Counted from the first letter of the stretch, positions 1-9,515 are shown. The stretch: DNA of 64,000 nucleotides from Pollutibacter soli (GCA_029269725.1 JARJHS010000005.1:124001-188000); one strand, 5' to 3'. A program made the numbers and translations. The notes: generated from the letters alone by a model not told the origin.

Positions 1-182
1 CCTGTTTTTACAAGATCAGGATGTACTCTCGCTCTCAGTTTTGCCGGGTCACCATCATGACCAGGATTAGCCGGCGTATGAACAGTATATCCCTTCTGTT
101 CATAATATTTTTTCCATTCTGTCCAACTGAGGTTGTTCACGAAATTCCCGTGGATGAGTATGATGTGTTTTGACTTTGCCAT
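1..182 (-). CDS. Alpha/beta hydrolase, N-terminal part only (runs off the window)
   Basis: Reading leftward from an ATG at 180-182, the first 60 codons begin MAKSKHIILIHGNF and continue past a predicted first helix to the window edge. The IHGNF segment is the beta3/oxyanion-loop motif of alpha/beta hydrolases, and the following YEQKGYTVHTPANPGHDG stretch is typical of the next strand and loop in single-domain esterase or lipase-like members. No signal peptide is visible, so the protein is probably cytoplasmic. The nucleophile elbow, acid and histidine lie outside the window, so activity and substrate cannot be judged. The fold is clear; the function is not. Confidence 0.7.
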   Translation of the reverse strand, partial: MAKSKHIILIHGNFVNNLSWTEWKKYYEQKGYTVHTPANPGHDGDPAKLRARVHPDLVKT

Positions 183-793
183 GACGATTTATTTTTTTTT
201 GAAGAAGATTTCCGGAATTGATTATGGTACTACCCGAACCCGCTAGTTGCACCTGTCTGTCCAAGGTACTCTATACGGTTATGAGAACAGCGGGGCAGGG
301 CCATGAAAGCCTGAAATGGAGAATAGAAAGCCGGAAAAGAACAAGGCGGGAATGCGAGTGGTGAAGGAGGAGTTGAAAGGTGATGATGTTTGCAGATACA
401 AGACATGCCTTGTATCAGGAATTGCAGAAGGTGAATTGCGAAGAGCGAATAGTTAGATACATCGGCTGAAACAAGTATTAAAAGTTGAGGCAATGATAAA
501 TTGAAAACACAATCGACCAACAATTGATTTTACTTATAATTTTTGTCGCCTATACCGCGGGCATCCGATAATAACATGAGCCAACTTAAAACCCAATAAC
601 CTGTTTCTTAAAATTGAATTAAACCATGCGCGGAATTCCAGGGGTGTAAGATTCGTTTTCGATTTGAAAAGTTTATGGATTGAAAACACAATCGACGACC
701 CATTGATTTTACTTATAATTTTTGTCAACTATACCGCGGGCATCCGGTAATAACATTAGCTAACTTAAAACCTAATAACCTATTTCTTAAAAT
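183..793. other. Intergenic region, partly made of a 179-bp tandem duplication
   Basis: No convincing gene lies here. The left part (183-499) has only low-complexity-looking open frames without a recognisable product. The right part (500-793) is occupied by two copies of a 179-bp tandem repeat described separately; the second copy includes the 3' end of the AraC gene at 794-1708. Confidence 0.6.
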
Positions 794-857
794 TTAATTA
801 AACGATGCGCGGAATTCCAGGGGTGTAAGATTCGTTTTCGATTTGAAAAGTTTATTG
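500..857. repeat. 179-bp tandem duplication covering the 3' end of the AraC gene
   Basis: Copy 1 (500-678) and copy 2 (679-857) align with a constant offset of 179 bp and about 90 percent identity by eye. Copy 2 contains the last 64 bases of the AraC gene plus 115 bases of downstream sequence. Copy 1 therefore carries an orphan echo of the AraC C-terminus (KLFKSKTNLTPLEFRA) with no gene body. Differences are scattered substitutions without indels, so the duplication is not very recent. Confidence 0.9.
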
Positions 858-1708
858 AATGATTGGGGATGTTCGAATCCGAGTTCATAAGCGATCTCGC
901 TCACTGTTAATGCTGTGGTTGACAATTTCTCCTTCGCTTTTTCGATGAGTTTGCTGTGGATATGTTGTTGGGCGGTTTGACCAGTGAGGATTTTCAGCAG
1001 ACTGCTCAGGTATCCTGTAGAAACATGCAAAGAGTCAGCAAGCCATTGAACTGTGGGCAGACCTTTCAGGATTTTATCGCTGTTGAAATAATCGGAGAGG
1101 ACTTTTTCAAGACGATCAAGTACCTGGTGACTGGTTATTTTACGCGTGATAAACTGGCGCTGATAAAACCGATCTGCATAATTCAAAAGAGTTTCAAGCT
1201 GGGCGATGATGATGCTCTGGCTGAATTTGTCGATATTCGTATGATACTCCTGGCGGATATTGTTGATGATATTATTGATGATCACTTCTTCTTTCTCGGA
1301 TAAGAACAATGCTTCATTGACTGAATAGTTGAAGTATTCATATTTTTTGATGTTCTGCGCGAGTGCCGTGTTCCAGAGGAAATCAGGATGAATCAGTAAA
1401 ATCCATCCCGACCTGTCTTCTTTTGTATCGGGGTTGTGTTCAACTCTTAACACTTGTCCAGGTGCCATGAAATACATCACGCCTTCATCAAAATCATATT
1501 GCTGCTGTCCGTAGAACATTTTTCCAACTCCACGTTTGATCGAAATAGAATAATATTCACTGATCACACTGATTGAATTGCCTGGTTCAGGCATCTTTGT
1601 TTTTGCATAATCAATCACACTGATCAATGGATGTTCCGGCGGCGGCAATTCCCTGAAACGATGATATTCGCTGATGGATTTCACCCTGATCTGTTTGTGC
1701 TTTGCCAT
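794..1708 (-). CDS. AraC-family transcriptional regulator
   Basis: The 304-residue protein has an N-terminal cupin-like sensing domain (about residues 25-170, with the YDFDEGVMYFMAPGQ segment typical of AraC-type ligand folds) and a C-terminal double helix-turn-helix (about 205-304). The second HTH carries the family signature SEIAYELGFEHPQSFNKLFK followed by TPLEFR. The ATG at 1706-1708 is the only reasonable start. A close paralogue of almost the same length lies at 7604-8521. Members of this group commonly sit beside and control oxidoreductase genes; here an SDR/NmrA pair lies upstream on the same strand, 515 bp away, which is too far to assume co-transcription. The 3' end is duplicated downstream (500-857). 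The effector is unknown. Confidence 0.9.
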   Translation of the reverse strand: MAKHKQIRVKSISEYHRFRELPPPEHPLISVIDYAKTKMPEPGNSISVISEYYSISIKRGVGKMFYGQQQYDFDEGVMYFMAPGQVLRVEHNPDTKEDRSGWILLIHPDFLWNTALAQNIKKYEYFNYSVNEALFLSEKEEVIINNIINNIRQEYHTNIDKFSQSIIIAQLETLLNYADRFYQRQFITRKITSHQVLDRLEKVLSDYFNSDKILKGLPTVQWLADSLHVSTGYLSSLLKILTGQTAQQHIHSKLIEKAKEKLSTTALTVSEIAYELGFEHPQSFNKLFKSKTNLTPLEFRASFN

Positions 1709-2223
1709 ATTTCAAAATTAAGAAGGACACGATGATTTTCTGACAATACCATTTTCAGGTGCTTTCTGACGGGGGATCAGCGAATGACCTCATTTCTGGC
1801 CGGTCTTTTTCTCTTTTATTTTTGATGATTTACACTTTGAACCGCCGTGTTTTCATGCGATATTTTTATTGTTTGGTACTTGTATTATTCCCGGCCACCG
1901 GCGGTTACTGGTGGACGATAGTTAGCCAACTATCCGCCGGCTCGCGGATGGCCGACGGCAGGTGATACAGCGGGATCCCTGGATAAACAGCTGTTGTCAT
2001 CCGTAGAAAATGGTGGTGGAGGCGGCGAAGGGAGGGCCCGCAGGGCTGGTTGCAGAAGAGAAAAAATGCGTTTTAAAATCGTTTTTCCACGCATTTATTC
2101 AGTGAAAAACTTACTCCGAAGTTGTCCGAATCGATCTCACAACTCGCAGGCCAGAAACATTTCTGTTATTGCATCGATTCCAGCGCCGAAACTCAAATAC
2201 CACATCTATTTCTTTAACATGCA
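1709..2223. other. Intergenic region with no supported gene
   Basis: Two plus-strand open frames exist here but neither resembles a protein family. One contains a hydrophobic stretch (MRYFYCLVLVLFPA) that could be a signal-peptide remnant, followed in another frame by a Gly-rich tail, so a decayed small secreted protein is possible but unproven. A small perfect hairpin (GATAGTT-agcc-AACTATC, about 1918-1935) lies in the middle. Confidence 0.4.
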
Positions 2224-2988
2224 TCAAAGTGCCTGTCCGCCAGAAACTTCAATCCTTTGCCCATTGATCCAGTAAGCATCTTCAGTACAAAGAAAAGCCA
2301 CGACACCACCGATATCATCCGGTAATCCAACTCTTCCTAACGCAGTGATCTCTGCAATATGTTTGTTGATATCCGGATTATCGCGAACGCGACCATTTCC
2401 AAAATCCGTTTCGATAGCACCAGGAGCTACCACATTCGCCCGGATTTTTCTATCGCCTGTTTCTTTTGCAAGATATCTCGTGAAAGTTTCTACAGCTGTT
2501 TTCACTGATGCGTACACGGCAGATCCGGGATTGGTGATTCTAGTAAGACCGGACGATATATTGATCACGCCTCCTCCATCATTCATGAGCGGTAGCAATT
2601 TCTGGGTCAGAAAAACAACAGCCTTGTAATGAATGTCGAAAATATGATCGACCTGTTCTTCTTTCACATCTTTGATCGGTGAATACAAAGCAGTGCCTGC
2701 ATTATTGATGAGGAAATCTAATTTTGAATTTGCGGTATTGACCTGCAGCCAGCCTGTAAATTCTTTCACAAATGCGTCGAAGCTATTAATCCTGCTGGTA
2801 TCGAGCTGAAGTGCTGCAGCATTCCGGCCAATTGACTTTATTTCACTAACGACTTCTTCTGCGGCTTTGCTGTTCGTATTATATGTGATCAAGACATCAA
2901 TTCCTTTTTTTGCGATGGCGACGGCCATGTTCCTTCCAAGCCCACGACTGCCACCGGTTATCAGTGCGACTTTATTTGTTGTACTCAT
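2224..2988 (-). CDS. Short-chain dehydrogenase/reductase (SDR)
   Basis: A 254-residue classical SDR, probably an NADP(H)-dependent cytoplasmic oxidoreductase. It has the cofactor motif TGGSRGLG (residues 11-18), the structural NNAG motif, the catalytic Ser in INISSG and the YASVK catalytic Tyr-Lys pair, plus the PGAIETD loop and a C-terminal GGQAL. Length is normal for the family. Its ATG overlaps the last 17 bases of the upstream NmrA-type gene, so the two are almost certainly co-translated. The substrate cannot be predicted; close relatives are usually labelled 3-oxoacyl-ACP reductase or glucose 1-dehydrogenase without direct evidence. Confidence 0.92.
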   Translation of the reverse strand: MSTTNKVALITGGSRGLGRNMAVAIAKKGIDVLITYNTNSKAAEEVVSEIKSIGRNAAALQLDTSRINSFDAFVKEFTGWLQVNTANSKLDFLINNAGTALYSPIKDVKEEQVDHIFDIHYKAVVFLTQKLLPLMNDGGGVINISSGLTRITNPGSAVYASVKTAVETFTRYLAKETGDRKIRANVVAPGAIETDFGNGRVRDNPDINKHIAEITALGRVGLPDDIGGVVAFLCTEDAYWINGQRIEVSGGQAL

Positions 2989-3898
2989 TGTTGTTTGTAT
3001 TTATTGTATTCGACTGCAAATTCATTTGCAAATCTTTCAGTTTTATTTTTCTCAAAACTGGGATGTTTTTATTGTAATCTTCATAGATCGGGCCATTGCC
3101 TGGTCCGGCCTGCATCTCTGTAAATCCTTTTGCAGCCTGCAGGTTCATACCAGTTGCCAGCAGACCATCGATCATTTCTTTATCTGAAATAATTTTCCAT
3201 TGCAGGTCAGGAATGCCGATCGCCTGGCCAAGCGATTTTGCTATTTCATTCGGTGACACTTCATCACTCGCTATATATCGAACAGTTCTTCCGTCAAAAG
3301 GTTTTTCGATTTCTTCGGCAATCACTTCCGCTATGTCAGTTGTAGAAACCCAGGGTTCTTTAGTATCACCACCATAATTGCTAATGATGGAGCTATATGC
3401 ACTGATCGTGCGAAAATGGCTGAACAAATTGCTATAGAATCCGACTGGCCGGATTGTTTTGATCGACACATCTTCGGGTAGTTGCCTCAGTATCTGCTCG
3501 ACATTGTAATGAAACTCCAGGATACCGATGCCCTTATTGGTATGTGCACCGACACTGCTGAGATGAACTACGCGTTTAATATTGCAGGTTTCAATCGCTT
3601 TCCGATAACTGTTTCCGATGATGTTGATCGCTGAGAAAATATCTATATCCGAATCGAGTAATCCACCTGCGGATTCCATTGTTTCCATACAATAAACGAT
3701 ATCTGCGCCACTGAACGATGCCGCCAGGAAATCGGCGTCCTCCATTCTGCCAATCGCAGCTTTTGCTCCCAATGCTTCAATCTGAGCAACTCTTTCCTTC
3801 TTGCTGGTGATGACTTTCACGTCGTGACGATTCTTTACAAGGATGCCTGTCAGCGGTTTACCAATATTTCCAATGGAACCTGTTAATACTATTTTCAT
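2972..3898 (-). CDS. NmrA-like NAD(P)-binding protein (atypical SDR)
   Basis: A 308-residue atypical SDR of the NmrA/quinone-oxidoreductase type. The N-terminus MKIVLTGSIGNIGKPL is a Rossmann strand with the GxxGxxG dinucleotide motif, followed by the VITSKKERVAQIEALGAKAAIGRMED segment in which this family replaces the classical acidic residue with basic ones for NADP. It lacks the YxxxK pair. Relatives act as redox sensors or NAD(P)H:quinone reductases. It is the first gene of a two-gene unit with the SDR downstream (17-bp overlap). The ATG at 3896-3898 fits the start of the first beta strand exactly. Confidence 0.88.
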   Translation of the reverse strand: MKIVLTGSIGNIGKPLTGILVKNRHDVKVITSKKERVAQIEALGAKAAIGRMEDADFLAASFSGADIVYCMETMESAGGLLDSDIDIFSAINIIGNSYRKAIETCNIKRVVHLSSVGAHTNKGIGILEFHYNVEQILRQLPEDVSIKTIRPVGFYSNLFSHFRTISAYSSIISNYGGDTKEPWVSTTDIAEVIAEEIEKPFDGRTVRYIASDEVSPNEIAKSLGQAIGIPDLQWKIISDKEMIDGLLATGMNLQAAKGFTEMQAGPGNGPIYEDYNKNIPVLRKIKLKDLQMNLQSNTINTNNNEYNK

Positions 3899-4318
3899 TT
3901 TTCTGATCGATTACTTGGACAAAATTCCGCTTTATCGTTGATGCAGATGTAGTCAGATCGGCTATTGTTGTAGCCAAAAGTTGATCTTTTTAATATTTTC
4001 TCAGTTTTTTAATGTTAAAGAAGCAGTAATTCGCCTACAGGAGGAATTAAAGCTGGTTGTAAAAAGTGCTATTAAAAAGAGTAATTACCTGTGAGATTTA
4101 TTTGCGTTTATTCGTAATCGGTATACGAAATTGATTACATAACTCTTTCGTTGCTGAATTGCATGGGCATTTTTATGCTTTTAATTCTCGGAAAGTGAAA
4201 TCATTTTTTTAGATTATTAACTCATCGGTAATGTGAGCTGAGTATAAAAACTGTTCAATAATGAAGTAAATTAGAGGAAGGACATCTTGTTGGTGTAATT
4301 AACTCTAAATTGATCAAG
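3899..4318. other. Divergent intergenic region, AT-rich
   Basis: This spacer separates the leftward NmrA/SDR pair from the rightward lipoprotein gene, so it should hold both promoters. It is AT-rich with several T/A runs. I could not assign a specific promoter or operator with confidence and see no RNA gene. Confidence 0.4.
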
Positions 4319-4966
4319 ATGAAATTGCCACGCTTTATAGTAAGAGTGCCATTAATTTTTATAGTCGCCGCATGTACACCGGGGAAGAAATCAACCTCGC
4401 ACGACAAGGAGACAATTGTTCCCGGATTAAAAAAACTTATGGTTATTGCTCCTTCTCCCGTTATACAGGAGCGGGTAAGATGGGAAAATGATTTTGTATC
4501 CATTCTGGATTCTGCCGGGTATAAGGCGGTTAAAAGCCTTGATTTGATTCCGTACTCCCTGGACACACCGAGTGTGCCGACCAAAGAAGAAGTAAACATG
4601 AAAGGAGCGAAAGCTGGTTGTGACGGAGTGTTGTTTTTGACGATTTTAAGAAAAGATGGAACATTGACTATCAATAAAGGCAGTTCTATAAAAGCTAATC
4701 AGCAGATCATTGCAGGCTTGCTTACGGGCCTTTTAAAAAGTAATAATTCTGTTGAACCTGTTGCCGGTATTGAAACGCCTGCAAGCTTTTCCAGGGGTGG
4801 AAATTATTTTACTATGCAGTCGATCCTGTATGATCTTGCAACAGAAACTATTTTACACAATTCGACCTCACCAGATTTTGAAATAACATCACTGGAAAAA
4901 GTTCGCAGACAATATTTAACCGATCTGATATCACAGTTGGAGAAGGAACATTTGCTGACAAAATAA
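4319..4966 (+). CDS. Lipoprotein of unknown function
   Basis: The preferred start is the ATG at 4319 (MKLPRFIVRVPLIFIVAAC), which gives a compact lipoprotein signal with lipobox VAAC; a TTG nine bases upstream would also keep frame. The mature protein, about 200 residues, is predicted to sit in a membrane leaflet of the envelope. It has a KLMVIAPSPVIQERVRWENDFVSIL segment followed by an AKAGCDGVLFLTI strand, a pattern seen in lipoproteins that assemble at the outer membrane (CsgG/GNA1162-like folds), but that link is weak. The gene stands alone. I do not recognise a family. Confidence 0.72.
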   Translation: MKLPRFIVRVPLIFIVAACTPGKKSTSHDKETIVPGLKKLMVIAPSPVIQERVRWENDFVSILDSAGYKAVKSLDLIPYSLDTPSVPTKEEVNMKGAKAGCDGVLFLTILRKDGTLTINKGSSIKANQQIIAGLLTGLLKSNNSVEPVAGIETPASFSRGGNYFTMQSILYDLATETILHNSTSPDFEITSLEKVRRQYLTDLISQLEKEHLLTK

Positions 4967-5286
4967 TTTTGGACATCGGCAAAAGTGGCAAAGGTTTACT
5001 AATTGCGGCCGAGTTTTAGTGCAAGCCAGTAAAAGTCCAAACAGATCAATTATTGAGTGTGCGTTGAGGAACATCCCGGGAAAAGCATCTTTTTTCATCT
5101 TTTCCCCTACAGCCATTTAATTGGTAACTTAACCGGAGTTGGATGGCCTTTTTATTAAGATTAGTTGCTTCCAACCTTCTTTCAGTGTAATACGTATATT
5201 TTCTTTGAATTGACTTTGTTGATCATGCAGCAATTGAGTGCGACAGAAAATCTTTGTAGTGTGAGCCTTTTAAAATCATCGGGAAT
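4967..5286. other. Intergenic region, nothing recognised
   Basis: A 320-bp spacer between two rightward genes. It has no recognisable gene, terminator or repeat. It probably contains the promoter for the secreted protein at 5287. Confidence 0.35.
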
Positions 5287-5928
5287 ATGAAGAAGGCAGT
5301 TTTTTTATTTTTTATAATTGTTACTGCACTTTCTCTTTTTGCGCAGAAGAAGGGATTTCATCACGGCGCGTATGTAACAGCACAGGGAGATACCGTGCGC
5401 GGATTTATATATCTGCCCGGTAATAGTCAGTCACTCAAATTCAAAAGGGAACAGGACGATACAGAAATAGCCGATGTGCAGGTGGACAGTCTGAAATCAT
5501 TGATGGTAAACAATGGTGTCTACCTGCTGTGGTACGGCAAAAGAAGCGTCACCTGGCTGGATCCGTTTGAACAGGAAATCAGAAATGCAGACAGTTTCAG
5601 AACAGAAATGATCATGCTAAAACCTGTTTATGAAGGCAATCGATATTCTCTGTATCAATACAGGGATGAAACCGATCGGTTTTTTATCGGGTATGCAGGT
5701 GTTGTTGAAGAGTTGAAGATGACATTCGCTAAACTATCCGAGAAAGAGTACCGCGACCGAAGCCTGCTTTTTAATCGTCCCAGGTATTCGGTGTTTGCAA
5801 CTTATCGATCTCAGATCATCAGCATCCTGGGCGGAAGGGTTTCGGAATATGAGAAATATATGATTGAGCATACGGAATATAATGAGTTGCATTTGAAAAG
5901 ACTGCTGAAAGAAATGGAGGGGTGGTGA
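5287..5928 (+). CDS. Secreted protein of unknown function (paralogue of 10068-10709)
   Basis: A 213-residue protein with a Sec signal peptide (MKKAVFLFFIIVTALSLFAQ, cleavage after FAQ), so it is periplasmic or surface-exposed. The mature part starts KKGFHHGAYVTAQGDTVRGFIYLP, an opening I associate with secreted Bacteroidota proteins of unknown function that begin with a short beta domain. Conserved blocks shared with the second copy include WYGKRSV, WLDPFE, NADSFRTE, KPVYEG, YRDET and RFFIGY. The two copies have identical length and roughly 60 percent identity by eye. No catalytic motif is evident. ATG start with a clean hydrophobic core. Confidence 0.8.
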   Translation: MKKAVFLFFIIVTALSLFAQKKGFHHGAYVTAQGDTVRGFIYLPGNSQSLKFKREQDDTEIADVQVDSLKSLMVNNGVYLLWYGKRSVTWLDPFEQEIRNADSFRTEMIMLKPVYEGNRYSLYQYRDETDRFFIGYAGVVEELKMTFAKLSEKEYRDRSLLFNRPRYSVFATYRSQIISILGGRVSEYEKYMIEHTEYNELHLKRLLKEMEGW

Positions 5929-5931
5929 AGG

Positions 5932-5971
5932 GAGTTCATAGTTCATAAAAGTTCATAGTTCATAGTTCATG
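5932..5971. repeat. Short tandem repeat (8-bp unit agttcata)
   Basis: Directly after the stop codon of the secreted protein, AGTTCATA recurs about five times with small interruptions. This is simple-sequence DNA; copy number could vary between strains. A related AACTATGAAC motif occurs near 54411. Confidence 0.8.
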
Positions 5972-6148
5972 GTTTTGAACGGCTGTTTTCAGGTTTTCAG
6001 ATCTGGTTTTCGATTCTTCATTGTTCATTTGCGGGCTGTTTCCCCTGGCTGCTCCTTTGTAGTTTGATTTTTTGTGGTGGATATAAAATGAACACGCCGG
6101 ATTTCAGTTTTCAGTTGAATTCACCATTTCTATTTATGTCTTCTGTTT

Positions 6149-7201
6149 TTAATACTCTAAAAACATTTCCTGTATCGTATTCCGGTTACTGGTTTTCGTA
6201 AGTGCAAGCATCAGCAGTATTCTTGCTTTTTGAGGATTGTGATCTTCTGCGGCGATAGTTCCAAGTTGTTCATCAACAAATACCTGGTTGGATGGTGTGA
6301 CAGTACCCGATGATACTCTCGACGCGCGAACTACTGCAATGCCTTTTTTGATCCCCGATTCTACTTCCCGGAGAATGGATTTATTGAACGATCCGTTTCC
6401 CGAGCCTGCAATGACGATGCCTTTTGCCCCTTCATTTGCGAAGGCCCGTACAGCTGTTCCGCTCGCACCGACATACATATACACGATTTCTACCCGCGGG
6501 AGTGAGTCGTGCCTGGAAATATCAAACACGGGTGAGTTGCTGCGGACATCTGCAGCCGGATAATAATACTTCACCCTGCCGTCAAATACTTTTCCGATAG
6601 GGCCGGTATTCAATGATGCAAATGCCTCCACATTGGTCGTGTTTATTTTAACGACAGTCTTTCCATCAAATAGTTTTTCATTAAAACTTATCAATACACC
6701 CCTGCCTCTGCTTTGAAGATCACTGGCTGCAACGATTGCATCAAATAAATTCTTTGGTCCATCTGCACTGATGGATGTTGCAGGGCGCATGGCACCGGTA
6801 AGTACTACCGGTTTTGAATGTTTAACGGTCAGGCTTAAAAAATAAGCGGTTTCTTCCTGCGTGTCCGTACCATGGGTAATAACAATTCCATCAGCCTCAT
6901 CCTTCTCAAAAATTTCATTGATGCGCCTGGCAAGTTTCAACCATAATTCAACAGTGATATCATAACTTCCGACGGAAGCTATCTGTTCTCCCCTGACCGT
7001 GGCTACTTTATTAATTGCCGGAATGTTGTTCAGGAGTTCTTCGACAGAAAGTTTTCCAGGGACATATCCCGCGCCTGTTGAACTCGTTCCTTGTCCGGCG
7101 ATGGTGCCACCTGTTGCTAATATGATGATGCGTGGTAAGTCTTGGGATGATGCAGAAAAAATGCTGCAAATGAAAAAGATAGCGATTGGTAGTTTCGTCA
7201 T
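6149..7201 (-). CDS. ansB: Type II (periplasmic) L-asparaginase
   Basis: Hydrolyses L-asparagine to aspartate and ammonia. The ATG at 7199-7201 gives a 350-residue protein starting with a signal peptide (MTKLPIAIFFICSIFSASSQ), which marks the high-affinity periplasmic type; the open frame extends further upstream but that part has no coding character. The N-terminal catalytic segment ATGGTIAG carries the first nucleophile Thr, and the second active-site block is HGTDTQEETA with Thr, Asp and the downstream Lys region (TGAMRP). The C-terminal IAGSGNGS segment is also typical. Length matches the family. It stands alone, so it is likely scavenging nitrogen from extracellular asparagine. Confidence 0.93.
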   Translation of the reverse strand: MTKLPIAIFFICSIFSASSQDLPRIIILATGGTIAGQGTSSTGAGYVPGKLSVEELLNNIPAINKVATVRGEQIASVGSYDITVELWLKLARRINEIFEKDEADGIVITHGTDTQEETAYFLSLTVKHSKPVVLTGAMRPATSISADGPKNLFDAIVAASDLQSRGRGVLISFNEKLFDGKTVVKINTTNVEAFASLNTGPIGKVFDGRVKYYYPAADVRSNSPVFDISRHDSLPRVEIVYMYVGASGTAVRAFANEGAKGIVIAGSGNGSFNKSILREVESGIKKGIAVVRASRVSSGTVTPSNQVFVDEQLGTIAAEDHNPQKARILLMLALTKTSNRNTIQEMFLEY

Positions 7202-7603
7202 AATAGATGACCGTTCGAATAAAGATAATAAGGGAGAGACAGAAATAGAAAACATATTCAGGGAAGAGAACAGCCTGCAGCCACGAACATTTGACCACAT
7301 AAAACGCGACTGTCGGCGAATCCGATGCAGCCGATGCATGTGATGGATACTTGCATTAATTTGAATTGCATATACCAGCAGCGAGACTCGCCTCCAGCGG
7401 CGCAAAGATCCAATGATGGTCTTATCAAATGCCCAGGCGAGGCTCTCTCAATAATTGGCTATAATGAAATAATCACGGTAATCTGCCGCTTAACGCCTGC
7501 TGGACCCGCCGTACACATGAGAAGCAAAAACTAAATACTTTAACCGACACACCATATGCGAACACCGGCTGTTCACTCCTGCCTTTTTACTCCTGCCTCC
7601 CCA
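7202..7603. other. Intergenic region, nothing recognised
   Basis: A 402-bp spacer between the asparaginase start and the AraC stop, both on the minus strand. It should contain the asparaginase promoter. I see no gene or conspicuous repeat. Confidence 0.35.
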
Positions 7604-8521
7604 CTAATTAAACGATTGCCTGAACTTCAATGGAGATAAATTTGTTTTTGATTTGAAGAGTTTATTAAATGAAGACGGATGCTCAAAGCCCAGCTCATAA
7701 GCAATCTGGCTGATGCTGAGATTTGTTGTTGAAATTTTTTCCTTAGCTTTTTGAATCAGTTTATTGTGTATGTGTTGTTGCGCATTCTGCCCCGTTAGTG
7801 AACGAAGCATATCACTCAGGTATCCCGGCGATAAATTCAGTTGCCCTGCAAGAAACTGAACAGAAGGTAATCCATGTTTCAAAGTATGTTCATCTTTAAA
7901 ACAGTTATCCAGGATTTCCTCCAGCTGTTGCAACAGGTCATTGCTGACAGCCTTACGCGTGATGAACTGTCGCTTGTAAAAACGATTGCTGTAAGTTAAC
8001 AACGATTCAATCTGCGAAATGATGACATCGTGGCTGAAATCATCAATCCTGCCCTGCAGTTCAGTTTCGATATTTTTAAATATGGAGATGATAGTGGATT
8101 TTTCCGAATCCGATAAATGCAATGCCTCATTCGCAGCGTATGAAAAAAATCCATACTCTTTGATTTTTTTCGCCAACGGATAATTCATTAAATAGTCCGG
8201 ATGGATCAGCAATGTAAAACCTGTATGGTCGCCATTGTTTTCTGCATTGGAAGAAACCTGGTCAGGCGATGTAAAAAACAATCCGCCTTCCTCGAAATCA
8301 TAAAAATGTTGTCCGTATCTTAATTTTCCACTGAGGTTTTTCTTGTATGATATTTTATAGAAACTGTGAATGAAGGATGCAGGCACTTTACTTGCATCTA
8401 AATCGTTTTTTTTGTTTTCAATCAGGCTGATCAGTGGATGCAGAGGTTTGGGCAGTCCGAATATGCAGTGCACTTCAGACAGTGTTTCGAATTTATGTGG
8501 AACACCATTCTGCTTTTTCAT
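7604..8521 (-). CDS. AraC-family transcriptional regulator, second copy
   Basis: A 305-residue paralogue of the regulator at 794-1708 with the same architecture: N-terminal ligand-sensing cupin-like domain (YDFEEGGLFFTSPDQ segment) and C-terminal double HTH ending ISQIAYELGFEHPSSFNKLFK and SPLKFRQSFN. It begins at an ATG 19 bp downstream of the aldo/keto reductase stop codon on the same strand, so the two are probably one transcript. In this subfamily the regulator frequently controls an adjacent oxidoreductase, making the aldo/keto reductase the likely target. The inducer is unknown. Confidence 0.9.
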   Translation of the reverse strand: MKKQNGVPHKFETLSEVHCIFGLPKPLHPLISLIENKKNDLDASKVPASFIHSFYKISYKKNLSGKLRYGQHFYDFEEGGLFFTSPDQVSSNAENNGDHTGFTLLIHPDYLMNYPLAKKIKEYGFFSYAANEALHLSDSEKSTIISIFKNIETELQGRIDDFSHDVIISQIESLLTYSNRFYKRQFITRKAVSNDLLQQLEEILDNCFKDEHTLKHGLPSVQFLAGQLNLSPGYLSDMLRSLTGQNAQQHIHNKLIQKAKEKISTTNLSISQIAYELGFEHPSSFNKLFKSKTNLSPLKFRQSFN

Positions 8522-8540
8522 CTGGTAAAGTTAAACATGT

Positions 8541-9515
8541 TTAATTATTCAATGCTTTCATGAACATTTCCGGATAGCGGGGACCCGATGCAATTCCCAT
8601 CGGCATAACGGCATCGAGACCGGCCAAATCTTCTCTAGAAAGATGAATAAATTCTGATGCTGTATTTTCTTCCAACCGGTGTATATGTTTAGTGCCAGGA
8701 ATAGTTATGATATCATTACCCTGTGCAATCACCCAGGCAATTGCCAGCTGCGATGGAGTACAGCCTTTTTCATGAGCGATCAGTTTTATTTTTTCTGCCA
8801 GTTCAAGATTTTTATAAAAGTTCTCACCCTGGTAGCGTGGCATACGCGCGCGATTGTCCTTTATATCTCCTGGTATTTTGAATTCTCCACTGATAAATCC
8901 ACGGCTCAACGGAGCGTATGCAACAAGCCCGATGCCCAGCCCCCGAATGGTTGGCAGTATCTCTGTTTCGACGTCTCTTGTCCAGAGCGAATACTCCGTT
9001 TGTAATGCTGTAATGGCATGAACAGCTGCAGCCCTGCGAATAGATTTTGCCGATGCTTCAGACAAGCCGATATAACGAACCAGACCTTTCGCAACGAGTT
9101 CAGCCATTGCACCGACACTTTCTTCAATCGGAATGTCAGGATCTACCCGGCCTAATGTATACAGATCGATATAATCTGTTTTCAGTCGTTGAAGACTATG
9201 CATCACGGCGTGTCGCAAATAATCAGGGTGACCATTCACCGGCCCATAACCGCCAGGAGAGGCCATCATTCCTGTTTTTACAGAAAGAAATGCTTTGTCT
9301 CTTTTACTGCTGATGGCTTTTGCAATCAGCATTTCATTATGACCTGACAAATAATAGTCCGCTGTGTCTAAAAAATTATGTCCGAGCTCCAATGCTTTTT
9401 CAATGGTCGCTGCAGATGATCTTTCATCGGCATGTCCATATGCACCTGACATACCCATGCATCCTAAACCGATTGCGGATACCGACGGGCCGTTCTTTCC
9501 TAATGTTCTATTCAT
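8541..9515 (-). CDS. Aldo/keto reductase family protein lacking the catalytic histidine
   Basis: A 324-residue cytoplasmic NADPH-dependent oxidoreductase fold (TIM barrel) of the AKR YakC/yeast-like type. The catalytic Asp50 and Tyr55 (DTADYY) and Lys80 (SVKTG) are present. The barrel strand that normally reads YYQHRVDP reads YTLGRVDP here, so the usual active-site His is Gly122. The NADP-binding C-terminal segment ([13 protein letters not shown]) is intact. A His-less variant of this strand exists in other AKR branches, so this may be a natural subfamily rather than a mutation. It is followed after 19 bp by an AraC regulator. Confidence 0.9.
   Translation of the reverse strand: MNRTLGKNGPSVSAIGLGCMGMSGAYGHADERSSAATIEKALELGHNFLDTADYYLSGHNEMLIAKAISSKRDKAFLSVKTGMMASPGGYGPVNGHPDYLRHAVMHSLQRLKTDYIDLYTLGRVDPDIPIEESVGAMAELVAKGLVRYIGLSEASAKSIRRAAAVHAITALQTEYSLWTRDVETEILPTIRGLGIGLVAYAPLSRGFISGEFKIPGDIKDNRARMPRYQGENFYKNLELAEKIKLIAHEKGCTPSQLAIAWVIAQGNDIITIPGTKHIHRLEENTASEFIHLSREDLAGLDAVMPMGIASGPRYPEMFMKALNN

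Noticed and set aside
230-523. 97-codon minus-strand open frame
   Set aside because: Low-complexity Ser/Pro/His-rich translation with no start context, no homologous pattern, and overlap with repeat DNA.
534-728. 64-codon open frame with an AraC-like end
   Set aside because: It only reads through the duplicated 3' end of the AraC gene; there is no regulator body.
1759-2275. Two small plus-strand open frames
   Set aside because: No recognisable product; at best a decayed secreted-protein start. Part overlaps the SDR gene on the other strand.
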